Part shown: positions 36,704 through 45,502 of the stretch, piece after piece | Layout: the number at the start of each line of letters is the position of its first letter | Position numbering within the stretch: the first letter of the stretch is position 1 | Assembly (NCBI GenBank): GCA_036504995.1 | Contig: DASXUG010000008.1 | Coordinates: 453,417-517,416, forward strand | DNA: 64,000 nt | Source: DASXUG01 sp036504995 | Lineage (GTDB): Bacteria; Pseudomonadota; Gammaproteobacteria; Burkholderiales; Methylophilaceae | Direction of reading: 5' to 3' | Program-made: the position numbers and the translations under genes | The notes under the pieces: model-generated | Database searches by the model: none | Told to the model about the DNA's origin: nothing | The model's input: only the letters and a program-made list of their open reading frames with translations

Positions 36704-36741
36704 TTAGTCAATATTTTGATTAATACACTATCATAAAAACA

Positions 36742-36770
36742 AAAAGGGCTTGCCGCTGGCAAGCCCTTTT
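36742..36770. terminator. Bidirectional terminator between pgi and sppA
   Basis: The stem AAAAGGGCTTGCC / GGCAAGCCCTTTT has a short CGCT loop. An A run on the left and T run on the right make it a good rho-independent terminator for both convergent genes. Confidence 0.85.
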
Positions 36771-36820
36771 CACATTAACAATTTTACATTAACGAATAGT
36801 TTAGACCACCGCTACAAAGA

Positions 36821-37762
36821 CTAACGCAGGGTAAACGCCTTGCCCATAAATGATTGGGTCATTGATGCCCCAAACTTTTTAGCAAAGCGATCAGCAAAGC
36901 CTTCATGCGAGGTAAAATCAACAATGTTGTCTTGTTTGATGACCTCACGTGCAACATAGTCAGAGCTACCATAAGCATCGGCCAAACCTAGCTCAATACT
37001 GCTTTCACCGCTCCAAAACAATCCGCTAAAAGTGTCAGGTGTTTCTTTCAAACGAGTACCACGACCTTCTCGCACTACTTTAATAAATTGCTGGTGAATT
37101 TGATCCAGCATTTGCTGGGCTAATTCTTTGTGATGTGGGTTTACAGGTGAAAATGGGTCTAGCATGGCTTTGTTTGCGCCAGCAGTCATCAATCTACGTT
37201 CAACACCCACTTTATCCATGATGCCTGTAAAACCAAATCCATCCATCAACACCCCAATTGAGCCGACGATACTGGCTTTATCCACATAAATTTTATCGGC
37301 TGCCACCGCAATATAGTAACCACCCGAGGCGCAAATATCCTCAACCACAGCATACACAGGGATAGCAGGATGTAGTTTTTTCTGACGATGGATTTCATCA
37401 TTAATAATACCCGCTTGCACAGGGCTACCGCCTGGGCTATTGATACGAAGAATAATGCCTTTAGTATGCTTATTATCATAGGCAGACTGCAGGCTAGAAA
37501 TCACGGAATCCGCGTTAACCTCATCGCCGCTGCCAATCACACCTTGAATATCAATCATGGCCGTATGATCTTCACTACTACCATCTTTACCACCAATCCA
37601 ATCCATGGCAGCAAAAAACATCAGAAACAGATAAATAAAAGTGAGTGATTTAAAAAAGATTCCCCAACGACGGGTACGTCTTTGCTCGGTGACGGCACTA
37701 AGCGCAATTTTTTCGATAGCTTTTTGTTCCCAATTGGGGGTGTTTTGACTGTTTTCAGACAT
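36821..37762 (-). CDS. sppA: Signal peptide peptidase, S49 family
   Basis: A 313-residue inner-membrane protease. A cytoplasmic N-terminus and one transmembrane helix (about 36-56) lead into the S49 domain, with LRINSPGGSP, DICASGGYYIAVAADKI and ASIVGSIGVLMDG carrying the catalytic Ser/Lys pair. This is the short SppA form. It degrades cleaved signal peptides in the membrane. The downstream-to-upstream order on this strand (sppA after a Rieske gene, an HAD phosphatase and rluC, opposite rne) is common in betaproteobacteria. Confidence 0.93.
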   Translation of the reverse strand: MSENSQNTPNWEQKAIEKIALSAVTEQRRTRRWGIFFKSLTFIYLFLMFFAAMDWIGGKDGSSEDHTAMIDIQGVIGSGDEVNADSVISSLQSAYDNKHTKGIILRINSPGGSPVQAGIINDEIHRQKKLHPAIPVYAVVEDICASGGYYIAVAADKIYVDKASIVGSIGVLMDGFGFTGIMDKVGVERRLMTAGANKAMLDPFSPVNPHHKELAQQMLDQIHQQFIKVVREGRGTRLKETPDTFSGLFWSGESSIELGLADAYGSSDYVAREVIKQDNIVDFTSHEGFADRFAKKFGASMTQSFMGKAFTLR

Positions 37763-37815
37763 AATTACTTTCTAAATTTAAAATTAACAACCATTTATAT
37801 CGTTTACGTTTTAAA

Positions 37816-38175
37816 TCATGAAAAAATCGAGGTGGTGTCCACCCAGACCTCATCATTCACTTCAGAGACTGCAATTTGTTTCAACTTTCGACCTTTGCAT
37901 GGCCCCATAACACAATAACCCGTTTCTGGATTGTAATGCGCGCCGTGTGTAGAGCAAATCAAATAATATTTCGTAATATCAAAAAAATCACCCTCGTTCC
38001 AATCCAACTCAATAGGAACATGCGCGCATTTATTAACATAAGCGTATACCTTACCTTGGTATCTCACAACAAAGCCTGTGGCTCTATCGTCAATTTCTGG
38101 CAGTTGAAAGCGAATACCCTGCCCACCATCGGCCAAGGCTGCACTACTACATACGATGCGTTTGGACTCAGGCAT
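37816..38175 (-). CDS. Rieske [2Fe-2S] protein
   Basis: A 119-residue soluble Rieske-fold protein. The cluster ligands are CAH (about residues 46-48) and CSTHGAHYN (about 74-82), each giving one Cys and one His. It resembles ferredoxin subunits of dioxygenases or the small Rieske proteins often encoded next to sppA in betaproteobacteria. Its partner is unknown. Its start overlaps the end of the HAD phosphatase gene by 8 bases, so the two are probably co-translated. Confidence 0.88.
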   Translation of the reverse strand: MPESKRIVCSSAALADGGQGIRFQLPEIDDRATGFVVRYQGKVYAYVNKCAHVPIELDWNEGDFFDITKYYLICSTHGAHYNPETGYCVMGPCKGRKLKQIAVSEVNDEVWVDTTSIFS

Positions 38176-38827
38176 ATGTCTTTAACCACGCACTCACGCC
38201 CGCAAAGTCATCAAAATGCGCCAATGGCTCATGCGGTAATAACCGACTTAACGGATGTGCGCCATAAGTGACGGCCAACCTTGCCACATTGGCATTTTGC
38301 GCCATTTGCAGGTCAAAGCTAGTATCACCGATCATCAAGGTTCGTTCAGGAGTCGCGCCTAACTCATCCATTAACTCTAAAATCATTTGCGGATGCGGCT
38401 TCGAAAAACACTCATCGACACAACGCGTGGCGTGAAAATAGTGCCCAATACCACTATTCTCTAAGGCGCGATTTAATCCGCCCCTACCCTTTCCTGTGGC
38501 TACTGCTAAGGCAACGCCTTTACTGTGGAGCTCAGCAACAGTTTCACTGACTCCCTTAAATAATGGGATATTGTTTTCGCCTGCATTGTAATAACGCGCA
38601 TACCCAGCAACGATTTGCTGCAATTGATTTTCACTTATGTCGCCAAACAAAACAATAAGCGCTTCACGCAGGCCTAAACCTATAATACTACTGGCCGCTT
38701 CACGTGTAGGCATAGGTAGGCCCGTTTCAATACTGGCATTACATATCGCATCAATAATCAACTCGGTAGAGTTTGCAACTGTGCCATCCCAATCAAATAT
38801 AATTAAATCAAACTTATTCTGCATCAC
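38168..38827 (-). CDS. HAD-family hydrolase, phosphoglycolate phosphatase-like
   Basis: A 219-residue HAD enzyme with motif I DLIIFDWDGTVANS (nucleophile Asp), motif II VALAVATGKG, motif III Lys in CFSKPHPQM and motif IV MIGDTSFDLQMA. The helical cap is of the phosphoglycolate phosphatase/beta-phosphoglucomutase type. It may clear 2-phosphoglycolate from DNA repair, but substrate specificity in this family is broad. It lies between the Rieske and rluC genes on the same strand. Confidence 0.88.
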   Translation of the reverse strand: MMQNKFDLIIFDWDGTVANSTELIIDAICNASIETGLPMPTREAASSIIGLGLREALIVLFGDISENQLQQIVAGYARYYNAGENNIPLFKGVSETVAELHSKGVALAVATGKGRGGLNRALENSGIGHYFHATRCVDECFSKPHPQMILELMDELGATPERTLMIGDTSFDLQMAQNANVARLAVTYGAHPLSRLLPHEPLAHFDDFAGVSAWLKTYA

Positions 38828-38873
38828 AAGACTACTTTTCTTAACTTTTAAAATCTTAACTTTTAAAATGACA

Positions 38874-39860
38874 TTACGGTTTAGGCGTTAGTTTCTGTAA
38901 AAAACTTTCTAACTCAGGTGGCAAAGGGGCAACCAGCTTTAACTTATCTGCCGTAAGTGGGTGCCGAATACCCGTTTCATATGAGTGCAAAAACATGCGT
39001 TTCAAGCCCCGTTTTTGTAATGCCTTGTTTAGTGCAAAATCCCCATACTTATCATCACCCAAAATAGGAAAGCCCAAGTGCGCCAACTGCACCCGCAATT
39101 GATGAGTGCGCCCTGTAATCAGTTGCGCTTCAAGTAAGCTGAACTCGCCATAGCTCTGGCGTAAGTGAAAAATAGTTTCCGACTCTTGTCCTTCCCCATG
39201 TGGGTCGTCTTCGACTGTCACCCTACGCTCACCAGCCGCTGTCACGTACTTTTGCAATGAAAGCACCACTCGCTTCTTCTTTTCAGTCCAGTCGCCATTC
39301 ACCAGCATGAGATAACGCTTATCCATGTGATTACCGCGCATCGCTTCATGTAACGCAACCAGTGCACTGCGCTTTTTGGCAACCATTAATACACCCGAAG
39401 TTTCACGATCTAAACGATGCACCAACTCCAAAAATTTAGCCCGTGGACGCTCCATACGCAGTTGCTCAATCACGCCACGACTTACCCCACTCCCTCCATG
39501 CACAGCGAAACCTGCTGGCTTATCTATCACCAACATTGCATCATCTTCAAAAATTACTGCATTTTCAAAACGCGCGGCGACTGGCTTCTTATCCGCTTGC
39601 TCAATTTCAGGAATCGAGGCACGAATAGGTGGAATCCTCACCACATCGCCCTCAATCAGACGGTAAGTAGCGTCGATACGTTTCTTATTGACACGTACCT
39701 CTCCACTACGCAAAATTCGGTACAAGTGGCTTTTAGGTACACCCTTCAGCGTTTTGGTTAAAAAATTATCGATACGCTGCCCAACACTACCCTCATCAAC
39801 CGTCAATAATGATGCACTAGATTCACTAATTGTGTTACTTGTTTTGCTTAAATTTATCAT
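38874..39860 (-). CDS. rluC: 23S rRNA pseudouridine synthase RluC
   Basis: About 328 residues: an N-terminal S4 RNA-binding domain (GQRIDNFLTKTLKGVPKSHLYRILRSGEVRVNKKR) followed by the RluA-type catalytic domain with LVHRLDRETSGVLMVAKKR (catalytic Asp) and ITGRTHQLRVQLAHLGFPILGDDKYG. It converts specific uridines of 23S rRNA (positions 955, 2504 and 2580 in E. coli numbering) to pseudouridine. The frame runs to 39959, but the ATG at 39860, preceded by AGGCGAG, gives a normal protein. It is divergent from rne, as in many proteobacteria. Confidence 0.92.
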   Translation of the reverse strand: MINLSKTSNTISESSASLLTVDEGSVGQRIDNFLTKTLKGVPKSHLYRILRSGEVRVNKKRIDATYRLIEGDVVRIPPIRASIPEIEQADKKPVAARFENAVIFEDDAMLVIDKPAGFAVHGGSGVSRGVIEQLRMERPRAKFLELVHRLDRETSGVLMVAKKRSALVALHEAMRGNHMDKRYLMLVNGDWTEKKKRVVLSLQKYVTAAGERRVTVEDDPHGEGQESETIFHLRQSYGEFSLLEAQLITGRTHQLRVQLAHLGFPILGDDKYGDFALNKALQKRGLKRMFLHSYETGIRHPLTADKLKLVAPLPPELESFLQKLTPKP

Positions 39861-40476
39861 CTCGCCTATACTACATGTTCTTGAAGAAAATGCGCTAAGC
39901 GCTTCTTTAAGAAAGAATTGGATTTTAAAAAATATATATTGGTTAATTTCGCTCGCCAAACAAATAAAGTAGCGATTTTTATAGAAATTAATGCGCTCAA
40001 GCCGCTGCAGACATCATTGCTGAGACTTATTTCAAAAAGAACTTGATTCAATAAAATAAGTTAAGCCTTGCGCGGATTTGCTGGAACTATAGGATTTTAG
40101 CCGATTTACGACTAATCCGAATTAGAATTAATAAATAAACCTATTGTGTTGGGGATTAAACCACAGTGTTCACGAGAAGTTCGTTAACTAAAGAAATTTA
40201 TTAACTCAAGAAACTCGTCAACTAAACTTAGTGCTGATGCCAGATTTTGGCATCGGATTACTTTTGCGCATCTTTAAGAGATAACGAAAAGAAAATGCAC
40301 TAAAAGCGGCCAAGTAATGGTCTATGTGTTTAAGCAACCTCCTGCAGTGTATTCTGCGTAAATAGGGTGAATTGCATCGCCTAATGTGATGCTTAATGTT
40401 TTATTAATTTTCAGCCATCCGCCCTGATACTTTCGTGATCAGTCTGCAACCCGCCATGAGCGCGGGAGTCAACACA
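39861..40476 (+). promoter_or_regulatory. Long rne leader / divergent rluC-rne region
   Basis: These 616 bases contain no convincing gene. RNase E genes commonly have a long structured 5' untranslated region through which the enzyme controls its own message. Here I see three imperfect direct repeats of TTAACTAAAGAAA type (40185-40197, 40201-40213, 40218-40230), a hairpin GATGCCA/TGGCATC (40236-40254) and a weaker one GCATC/GATGC (about 40374-40394). A weak promoter candidate is TTGCGC at 40068 with TAGGAT at 40090, 16 bases apart. Autoregulation here is inferred by analogy with E. coli. Confidence 0.5.
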
Positions 40477-43188
40477 ATGAAACGCATGTTATTTAATGCG
40501 ACCCAGTCTGAAGAGCTGCGCGTCGCTATTGTCGATGGTCAAAAACTTATCGACTTAGATATTGAGTCTGCTGGGAAAGAACAACGCAAAAGCAATATTT
40601 ACAAAGGTGTCATCACCCGTATCGAGCCTTCTTTAGAGGCCGCTTTTGTTAATTACGGCACAGATAGACACGGCTTTTTACCGTTTAAAGAAGTTGCACG
40701 CAGCTATTTTTTAAACGATGTCGAGGGCGGTAAGGCCCGTATTCAAGATGTGCTCAAAGAAGGTCAAGAGCTTATCGTTCAAGTCGATAAAGACGAGCGC
40801 GGCAACAAAGGCGCAGCGCTAACTACTTTCATTTCACTGGCTGGTCGCTACTTGGTGTTAATGCCAAACAACCCACGCGGCGGTGGCGTTTCACGTCGCA
40901 TTGAAGGTGAAGATCGTAACGAACTACGCGATACCATGGCACAATTAGAGGTACCTAACGGCATGAGCATTATTGCCCGTACCGCAGGTATTGGCCGCAA
41001 TGTAGAAGAGCTACAATGGGACCTAAGCTATCTATTACAACTTTGGACCGCCATTGAAGGCGCTTCAACGATTCAAGAAGGTGCTTTCCTAATCTACCAG
41101 GAAGGTAGCTTGGTGATTCGTGCGATTCGTGATTATTTCCAGCCTGATATCAATGAAATTCTGATTGATACACCTGACATCTACGAACAAGCCGTGCAGT
41201 TTATGAATCACGTAATGCCAGGTAATGTGCCACGCGTGAAGTTATACCAAGACGAAACACCGTTGTTCTCACGTTTTCAAATTGAGCATCAAATTGAAAC
41301 TGCATTTTCACGTGAAGTACGCTTGCCATCAGGCGGCGCTATCGTGATTGACCATACCGAGGCATTGGTATCCGTTGATGTCAACTCAGGCCGCTCCACC
41401 CGTGGTAGCGATATTGAACATACTGCATTTAATACCAACCTAGAAGCCGCTGATGAAGTTGCCCGCCAATTGCGCTTGCGTGACTTAGGTGGTTTAGTGG
41501 TTATTGACTTTATCGATATGGAAAGCCAACGCAATCAACGTGAAGTTGAAAATCGTCTACGTGATGCTTTGCATTACGACCGTGCACGCGTACAAACTGG
41601 AAAAATATCACGTTTTGGTCTGTTAGAGCTTTCACGCCAACGTCTACGCCCAAGCTTAGGTGAGACTAACCATATCCCATGCCCACGCTGTCATGGCACT
41701 GGTCATATTCGCGGCATTGAATCAACTGCATTGCATATCTTGCGTATTACACAAGAGGAAGCAATGAAGGAAAATACTAAAACTATTCAAGTACAGTTGC
41801 CTGTGGAAGCAGCGACCTTCTTGTTGAACGAAAAACGTGCCGACATCCACAAAATTGAAGTTCGTACAGGCGTTGAGGTAGTCTTAATTCCTAACATTCA
41901 TCTTGAAACGCCTAACTACTCCATTACCCGTGTACGTAGTGATGATGTGATTGAAGAAGGTACGCGTAGCTACCAAATGGTAGAAATGCCAACAGAAGAA
42001 GAGTTGGCTGCTGCGATTAAAGAACCGACCAAACCAACGCGTGCAGAAGCTGCAGTGAAAGGCATTACACCAGCCACTTCTGCACCCATCATGCCAGACC
42101 CTGAAAAGAAGGTTGAAACACCAAAAGTTTCACTATTTGCGCGTATTAAGCAAATGCTTGGTTTGGCTGCTAAACCAGTGGTTGAAGAAACAAATGCGGA
42201 AAAACAAGCGCGTCGCGATGGCAACCGCAATAACCGCAATCGTAATAACCGTAACAACCGCAATAATCGTGGTGAAAAACCAGAAACTTCAGCGGCAGGT
42301 AAAGCAGAACGCGTGGTAAATGACCGTGCTGGTAACAATGAGCGTCCAAATGAGCGCCCTGCCCGTCAGGACGCGCGCCCACAAACCCCTAAGCCCAACA
42401 AGCCACAAAATCCACGTCCAGAAAAAGTGGCGCGTGACGTAGCGCAAGCAGTTCAACAACAAGCACCTCAAAATGTAGCTGTTGAGGCACCTGCGGCAGA
42501 AAATAGTACGGGGGAAAAACGTGAAGGCCGTAACCGTCGCAACCGTAATGGCCGCCGCGACCGTGGCCCACGTACAGAAGGTGCTCAACGTGATGGCAAC
42601 AACATCCAAAGCGTTACTGAAATGATGGACAATGCAGCCCCTACTACGACTGCTACGCCAACACAAAATGAAAATGCGTCAACAGGCCAAAATGCGAGTT
42701 TTGACTTTACCAATGCTGAGGTAGAGACAAAATCACAACCTGCAAAACAAACCCCTAAAGAACCAGTTGCGGTTGTAACTCCAATAGAAGTCGCACCAGA
42801 GGCTAAGCAGGAAGTTGAAAAAACGGCACCCAAAGCGCCCAAACCAGTAGCTAAACCATCAAGCATTGAGTTAGTTGCGACCAAGGCAGAATCAACTGAG
42901 TCTGTTAACGCTTCCGCACCAACGGTAGCGGCTGAGCCATCAACAGAAAAAGCTGAGAAAAAACCTCGCCAACCACGCCGCCCTGCTAAAGCTAAAACAG
43001 CAGCGGTTGAAGAAGGTGGCTTGCAGTTGGTGGAAACAAAGGCAGATGCTAGTATCATTCAAACAGTAGCTGTAGTTGACGATGCACCAAAACCATCACG
43101 CAAACCAGCAGCATGGCAGAAAAAGAGCGCTGAATCAGCCAAAGATGAACCCTTAGTTATTGTGCAAACACAAAATAACCCCCAGTAA
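40477..43188 (+). CDS. rne: Ribonuclease E
   Basis: A 903-residue endoribonuclease. The N-terminal catalytic half has an S1 domain (about 35-120), SVDVNSG (Asp301), VVIDFIDM (Asp344) and the zinc-link CPRCHGTG (Cys402, Cys405), all within two residues of the E. coli positions. The C-terminal 400 residues are low-complexity, with an Arg/Asn-rich block (about 585-600) and Arg/Pro/Ala-rich segments expected to bind RNA and degradosome partners. The frame is open from 40435, but the ATG at 40477 follows GGGAG and begins with the conserved MKRMLFNATQ. Several long open frames on the opposite strand within the tail are composition artefacts. Confidence 0.95.
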   Translation: MKRMLFNATQSEELRVAIVDGQKLIDLDIESAGKEQRKSNIYKGVITRIEPSLEAAFVNYGTDRHGFLPFKEVARSYFLNDVEGGKARIQDVLKEGQELIVQVDKDERGNKGAALTTFISLAGRYLVLMPNNPRGGGVSRRIEGEDRNELRDTMAQLEVPNGMSIIARTAGIGRNVEELQWDLSYLLQLWTAIEGASTIQEGAFLIYQEGSLVIRAIRDYFQPDINEILIDTPDIYEQAVQFMNHVMPGNVPRVKLYQDETPLFSRFQIEHQIETAFSREVRLPSGGAIVIDHTEALVSVDVNSGRSTRGSDIEHTAFNTNLEAADEVARQLRLRDLGGLVVIDFIDMESQRNQREVENRLRDALHYDRARVQTGKISRFGLLELSRQRLRPSLGETNHIPCPRCHGTGHIRGIESTALHILRITQEEAMKENTKTIQVQLPVEAATFLLNEKRADIHKIEVRTGVEVVLIPNIHLETPNYSITRVRSDDVIEEGTRSYQMVEMPTEEELAAAIKEPTKPTRAEAAVKGITPATSAPIMPDPEKKVETPKVSLFARIKQMLGLAAKPVVEETNAEKQARRDGNRNNRNRNNRNNRNNRGEKPETSAAGKAERVVNDRAGNNERPNERPARQDARPQTPKPNKPQNPRPEKVARDVAQAVQQQAPQNVAVEAPAAENSTGEKREGRNRRNRNGRRDRGPRTEGAQRDGNNIQSVTEMMDNAAPTTTATPTQNENASTGQNASFDFTNAEVETKSQPAKQTPKEPVAVVTPIEVAPEAKQEVEKTAPKAPKPVAKPSSIELVATKAESTESVNASAPTVAAEPSTEKAEKKPRQPRRPAKAKTAAVEEGGLQLVETKADASIIQTVAVVDDAPKPSRKPAAWQKKSAESAKDEPLVIVQTQNNPQ

Positions 43189-43228
43189 TCATCATTCGCG
43201 GGTCATAGGTGACTAAGCATTAAAAGAT

Positions 43229-43255
43229 AGCCCCAGTTCGCTGGGGCTTTTTCTT
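43229..43255 (+). terminator. rne terminator
   Basis: AGCCCCAG and CTGGGGCT close over a TTCG tetraloop and are followed by TTTTCTTT. This is a strong rho-independent terminator on the plus strand after rne. Confidence 0.9.
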
Positions 43256-43318
43256 TAAATGACCAGATTTGGAACCCCAAATTTCAAAAAACCAGTTTAA
43301 TAACTCAGGCAAGAAAAC

Positions 43319-45136
43319 ATGAGCGCGCTACAAACTCTTCAAACCACATTTGGCTACAAGGCATTTCGCGGTGAGCAACAAGCCATTGTTGAGCATGTGA
43401 TTGCTGGTGGTGATGCACTAGTGTTAATGCCGACAGGTGGTGGAAAATCACTTTGCTACCAAATCCCAGCGCTAATACGGGATGGACTTGCAATTATTGT
43501 TTCGCCCCTTATTGCACTGATGCAAAACCAAGTGGAAGCTTTGCAACAACTTGGCGTTGAAGCCGCCTATTTAAACTCTAGCTTATCTGCCGAAGACAAT
43601 ATGCGCATTACACAACGTATTTTATCTGGAGAAATCAAGCTGTTATACGTGGCACCTGAGCGCTTATTGGTGAGTAGTTTTTTAAGCTTACTAGATAAAG
43701 TCAACATGCATATCGGACTCGCGCTATTTGCTATTGACGAGGCGCATTGCGTATCCCAGTGGGGACATGATTTCCGCCCAGAATATCAACAACTTACTGT
43801 ACTGCATGATCGCTTTCCTAACGTGCCTCGTATTGCCTTGACAGCGACCGCAGACGCACCCACCCGTGCTGAGATCGTATCGCAACTTACGTTAGAAAAT
43901 GCTAGACAATTTATCTCAAGCTTTGATCGATCTAATATCCGCTATCACGTCACGGTGAAAAACAATGCAAGGCAACAACTATTACGTTTTATTGAAGCAG
44001 AACACCCAGATGACGCAGGCATTATCTATTGTTTATCTCGTAAAAAGGTTGAAGAAACCGCTGCTTGGTTATCAGACCAAGGCTGGAAAGCTCTACCCTA
44101 CCATGCGGGCTTAGACGCGAAAATTCGTGAGGCAAACCAACGCCGATTTTTGCGTGAAGAAAGCATTATCATGGTAGCGACTATTGCCTTTGGCATGGGC
44201 ATAGATAAGCCCAATGTGCGCTTTGTGGCACACTTAGATTTACCTAAAAGCATGGAAGGCTATTATCAGGAAACAGGCCGTGCAGGGCGTGATGGCTTAC
44301 CCGCTAATGCATGGATGACCTATGGCATGGGGGATGTAGTCTCTATGCGCAAGATGCTAGATAGTGGCGATGCTTCAGAGGAGCGTAAACGCCTAGAACG
44401 CCTAAAACTAGATGCACTACTCGGCTTTTGCGAATCAACGGCCTGCCGCCACCAAACCATTTTGCGTTACTTTGGTGAAGAGCATCCAGGTAACTGCGGC
44501 GAGTGTGACAACTGTATCAACCCGGTAGACACTTGGGACGCAACCCAAGCTGCGCAAATGGCTCTATCATGTGTGTATCGTACTGGGCAACGCTTTGGTA
44601 CAGGCCATTTAATTGACGTGTTGACAGGAAAATCCACCGTGCAAATTGACCGCTTTCAGCACAAATCTCTCAGCACTTATGGCATTGGCCAAGCGTTAAA
44701 TCAGGCGCAATGGAGTAGCGTATATCGCCAACTAACCGCCGCAGGTTTCTTAGAAACGGATATCGAAGCTTACGGTGGTCTACGCTTGACTGATGCTGCC
44801 CGCCCCATACTAAAAGGTGAACAAGAGGTTTGGCTACGCCGCGATGTCGCTCCAGAAAAACGGGCAAGTACCGCTGAACGCGCTTCTCGCAGTAAAGAAG
44901 CCTATGCAGGCGTGGCTGACGACCCACTCTGGCAAGCGCTTAAGACCAAGCGCATGCAACTAGCGAAGGAACAAGGTGTACCACCTTATGTCATTTTTCA
45001 TGATAGTACATTACTAGAGATTTTGAACCAAAAACCCCAGACTCTAGACCAAATGGGTAGAATCAGCGGGATTGGCCAAGCAAAACTACTGAAGTATGGA
45101 GATGATTTTTTAGAGGTTTTGGAGGAATACGCTTAG
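43319..45136 (+). CDS. recQ: ATP-dependent DNA helicase RecQ
   Basis: A 605-residue 3'-5' helicase with Walker A MPTGGGKSLCYQIPAL (about 40-55), DEAH box LFAIDEAHCVSQWGHDFRPEY, motif III LTATAD and motif VI QETGRAGRDG. A zinc-binding domain (CRHQTILRYFGE...CGECDNC), winged helix and C-terminal HRDC domain follow. It acts in recombination and replication restart. It appears to be a single-gene unit, starting after the rne terminator. Confidence 0.96.
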   Translation: MSALQTLQTTFGYKAFRGEQQAIVEHVIAGGDALVLMPTGGGKSLCYQIPALIRDGLAIIVSPLIALMQNQVEALQQLGVEAAYLNSSLSAEDNMRITQRILSGEIKLLYVAPERLLVSSFLSLLDKVNMHIGLALFAIDEAHCVSQWGHDFRPEYQQLTVLHDRFPNVPRIALTATADAPTRAEIVSQLTLENARQFISSFDRSNIRYHVTVKNNARQQLLRFIEAEHPDDAGIIYCLSRKKVEETAAWLSDQGWKALPYHAGLDAKIREANQRRFLREESIIMVATIAFGMGIDKPNVRFVAHLDLPKSMEGYYQETGRAGRDGLPANAWMTYGMGDVVSMRKMLDSGDASEERKRLERLKLDALLGFCESTACRHQTILRYFGEEHPGNCGECDNCINPVDTWDATQAAQMALSCVYRTGQRFGTGHLIDVLTGKSTVQIDRFQHKSLSTYGIGQALNQAQWSSVYRQLTAAGFLETDIEAYGGLRLTDAARPILKGEQEVWLRRDVAPEKRASTAERASRSKEAYAGVADDPLWQALKTKRMQLAKEQGVPPYVIFHDSTLLEILNQKPQTLDQMGRISGIGQAKLLKYGDDFLEVLEEYA

Positions 45137-45186
45137 CTTGGTATCACTCTCCCAGAAAGAGAGTAGAGCTTGTTTTACTACCAAGC
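45136..45186. repeat. Nested inverted repeat after recQ
   Basis: Outer arms GCTTGGTA (45136-45143) and TACCAAGC (45179-45186) enclose an inner hairpin ACTCTC/GAGAGT. It could end recQ transcription or form a branched RNA, but there is no T run. Confidence 0.45.
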
Positions 45187-45243
45187 ATGTCACGAGTATG
45201 CCTGCACCCAACTAGTTGTATTCGTTAACGATTGGAAATTATC

Positions 45244-45474
45244 ATGACCCAAAGAATTACGATAGGTTTATTAGAAGACGCAGAACTGGCTTTAGTAAAA
45301 CAGCGCTTAATTGCCTTAGGCTTAGAGATACTCAGCATGCCATCCACATATCTACCCAACGTGATAGTTGCAACTATCCCCGCCACCTGGAAGATGGAAG
45401 ACTATCTTGAAAAAATAAAACAAATATCAGGCATCTCTTATGCTGAAGCTGACGCTTGGCGTGCGTCATTATAA
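45244..45474 (+). CDS. Small protein resembling a free-standing subtilisin propeptide (I9-like)
   Basis: A 76-residue protein. Predicted order is strand (QRITIGLL), helix (DAELALVKQRLIALG), two strands (LEILSMPS, NVIVATIP), helix (MEDYLEKIKQISG) and a last strand, ISYAEADAW. This pattern and the GISYAEAD end (63-70) resemble the I9 inhibitor/prodomain of S8 proteases. The S8 protease encoded 3.6 kb away ends its own prodomain in GVEYAEPN. Free I9-like proteins of this size are known subtilisin inhibitors and chaperones. The start ATG at 45244 follows GGAAATT; a TTG at 45232 is also open. It converges on the LanC-like gene. The assignment is by pattern only and has not been confirmed by a profile search. 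Confidence 0.6.
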   Translation: MTQRITIGLLEDAELALVKQRLIALGLEILSMPSTYLPNVIVATIPATWKMEDYLEKIKQISGISYAEADAWRASL

Positions 45475-45502
45475 ATCCTCATATTTACATCCATCAAACC
45501 AA

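Noticed and set aside
42221..42275. Short repeats of Asn/Arg codons considered as a CRISPR-like or satellite repeat
   Set aside because: They are in-frame low-complexity codons of the RNase E RNA-binding region, with no spacer structure.
41970..43058. Several long minus-strand open frames inside rne
   Set aside because: They mirror the Arg/Asn/Pro/Ala-rich tail of RNase E, whose codon bias removes stops from other frames. No starts with ribosome sites.
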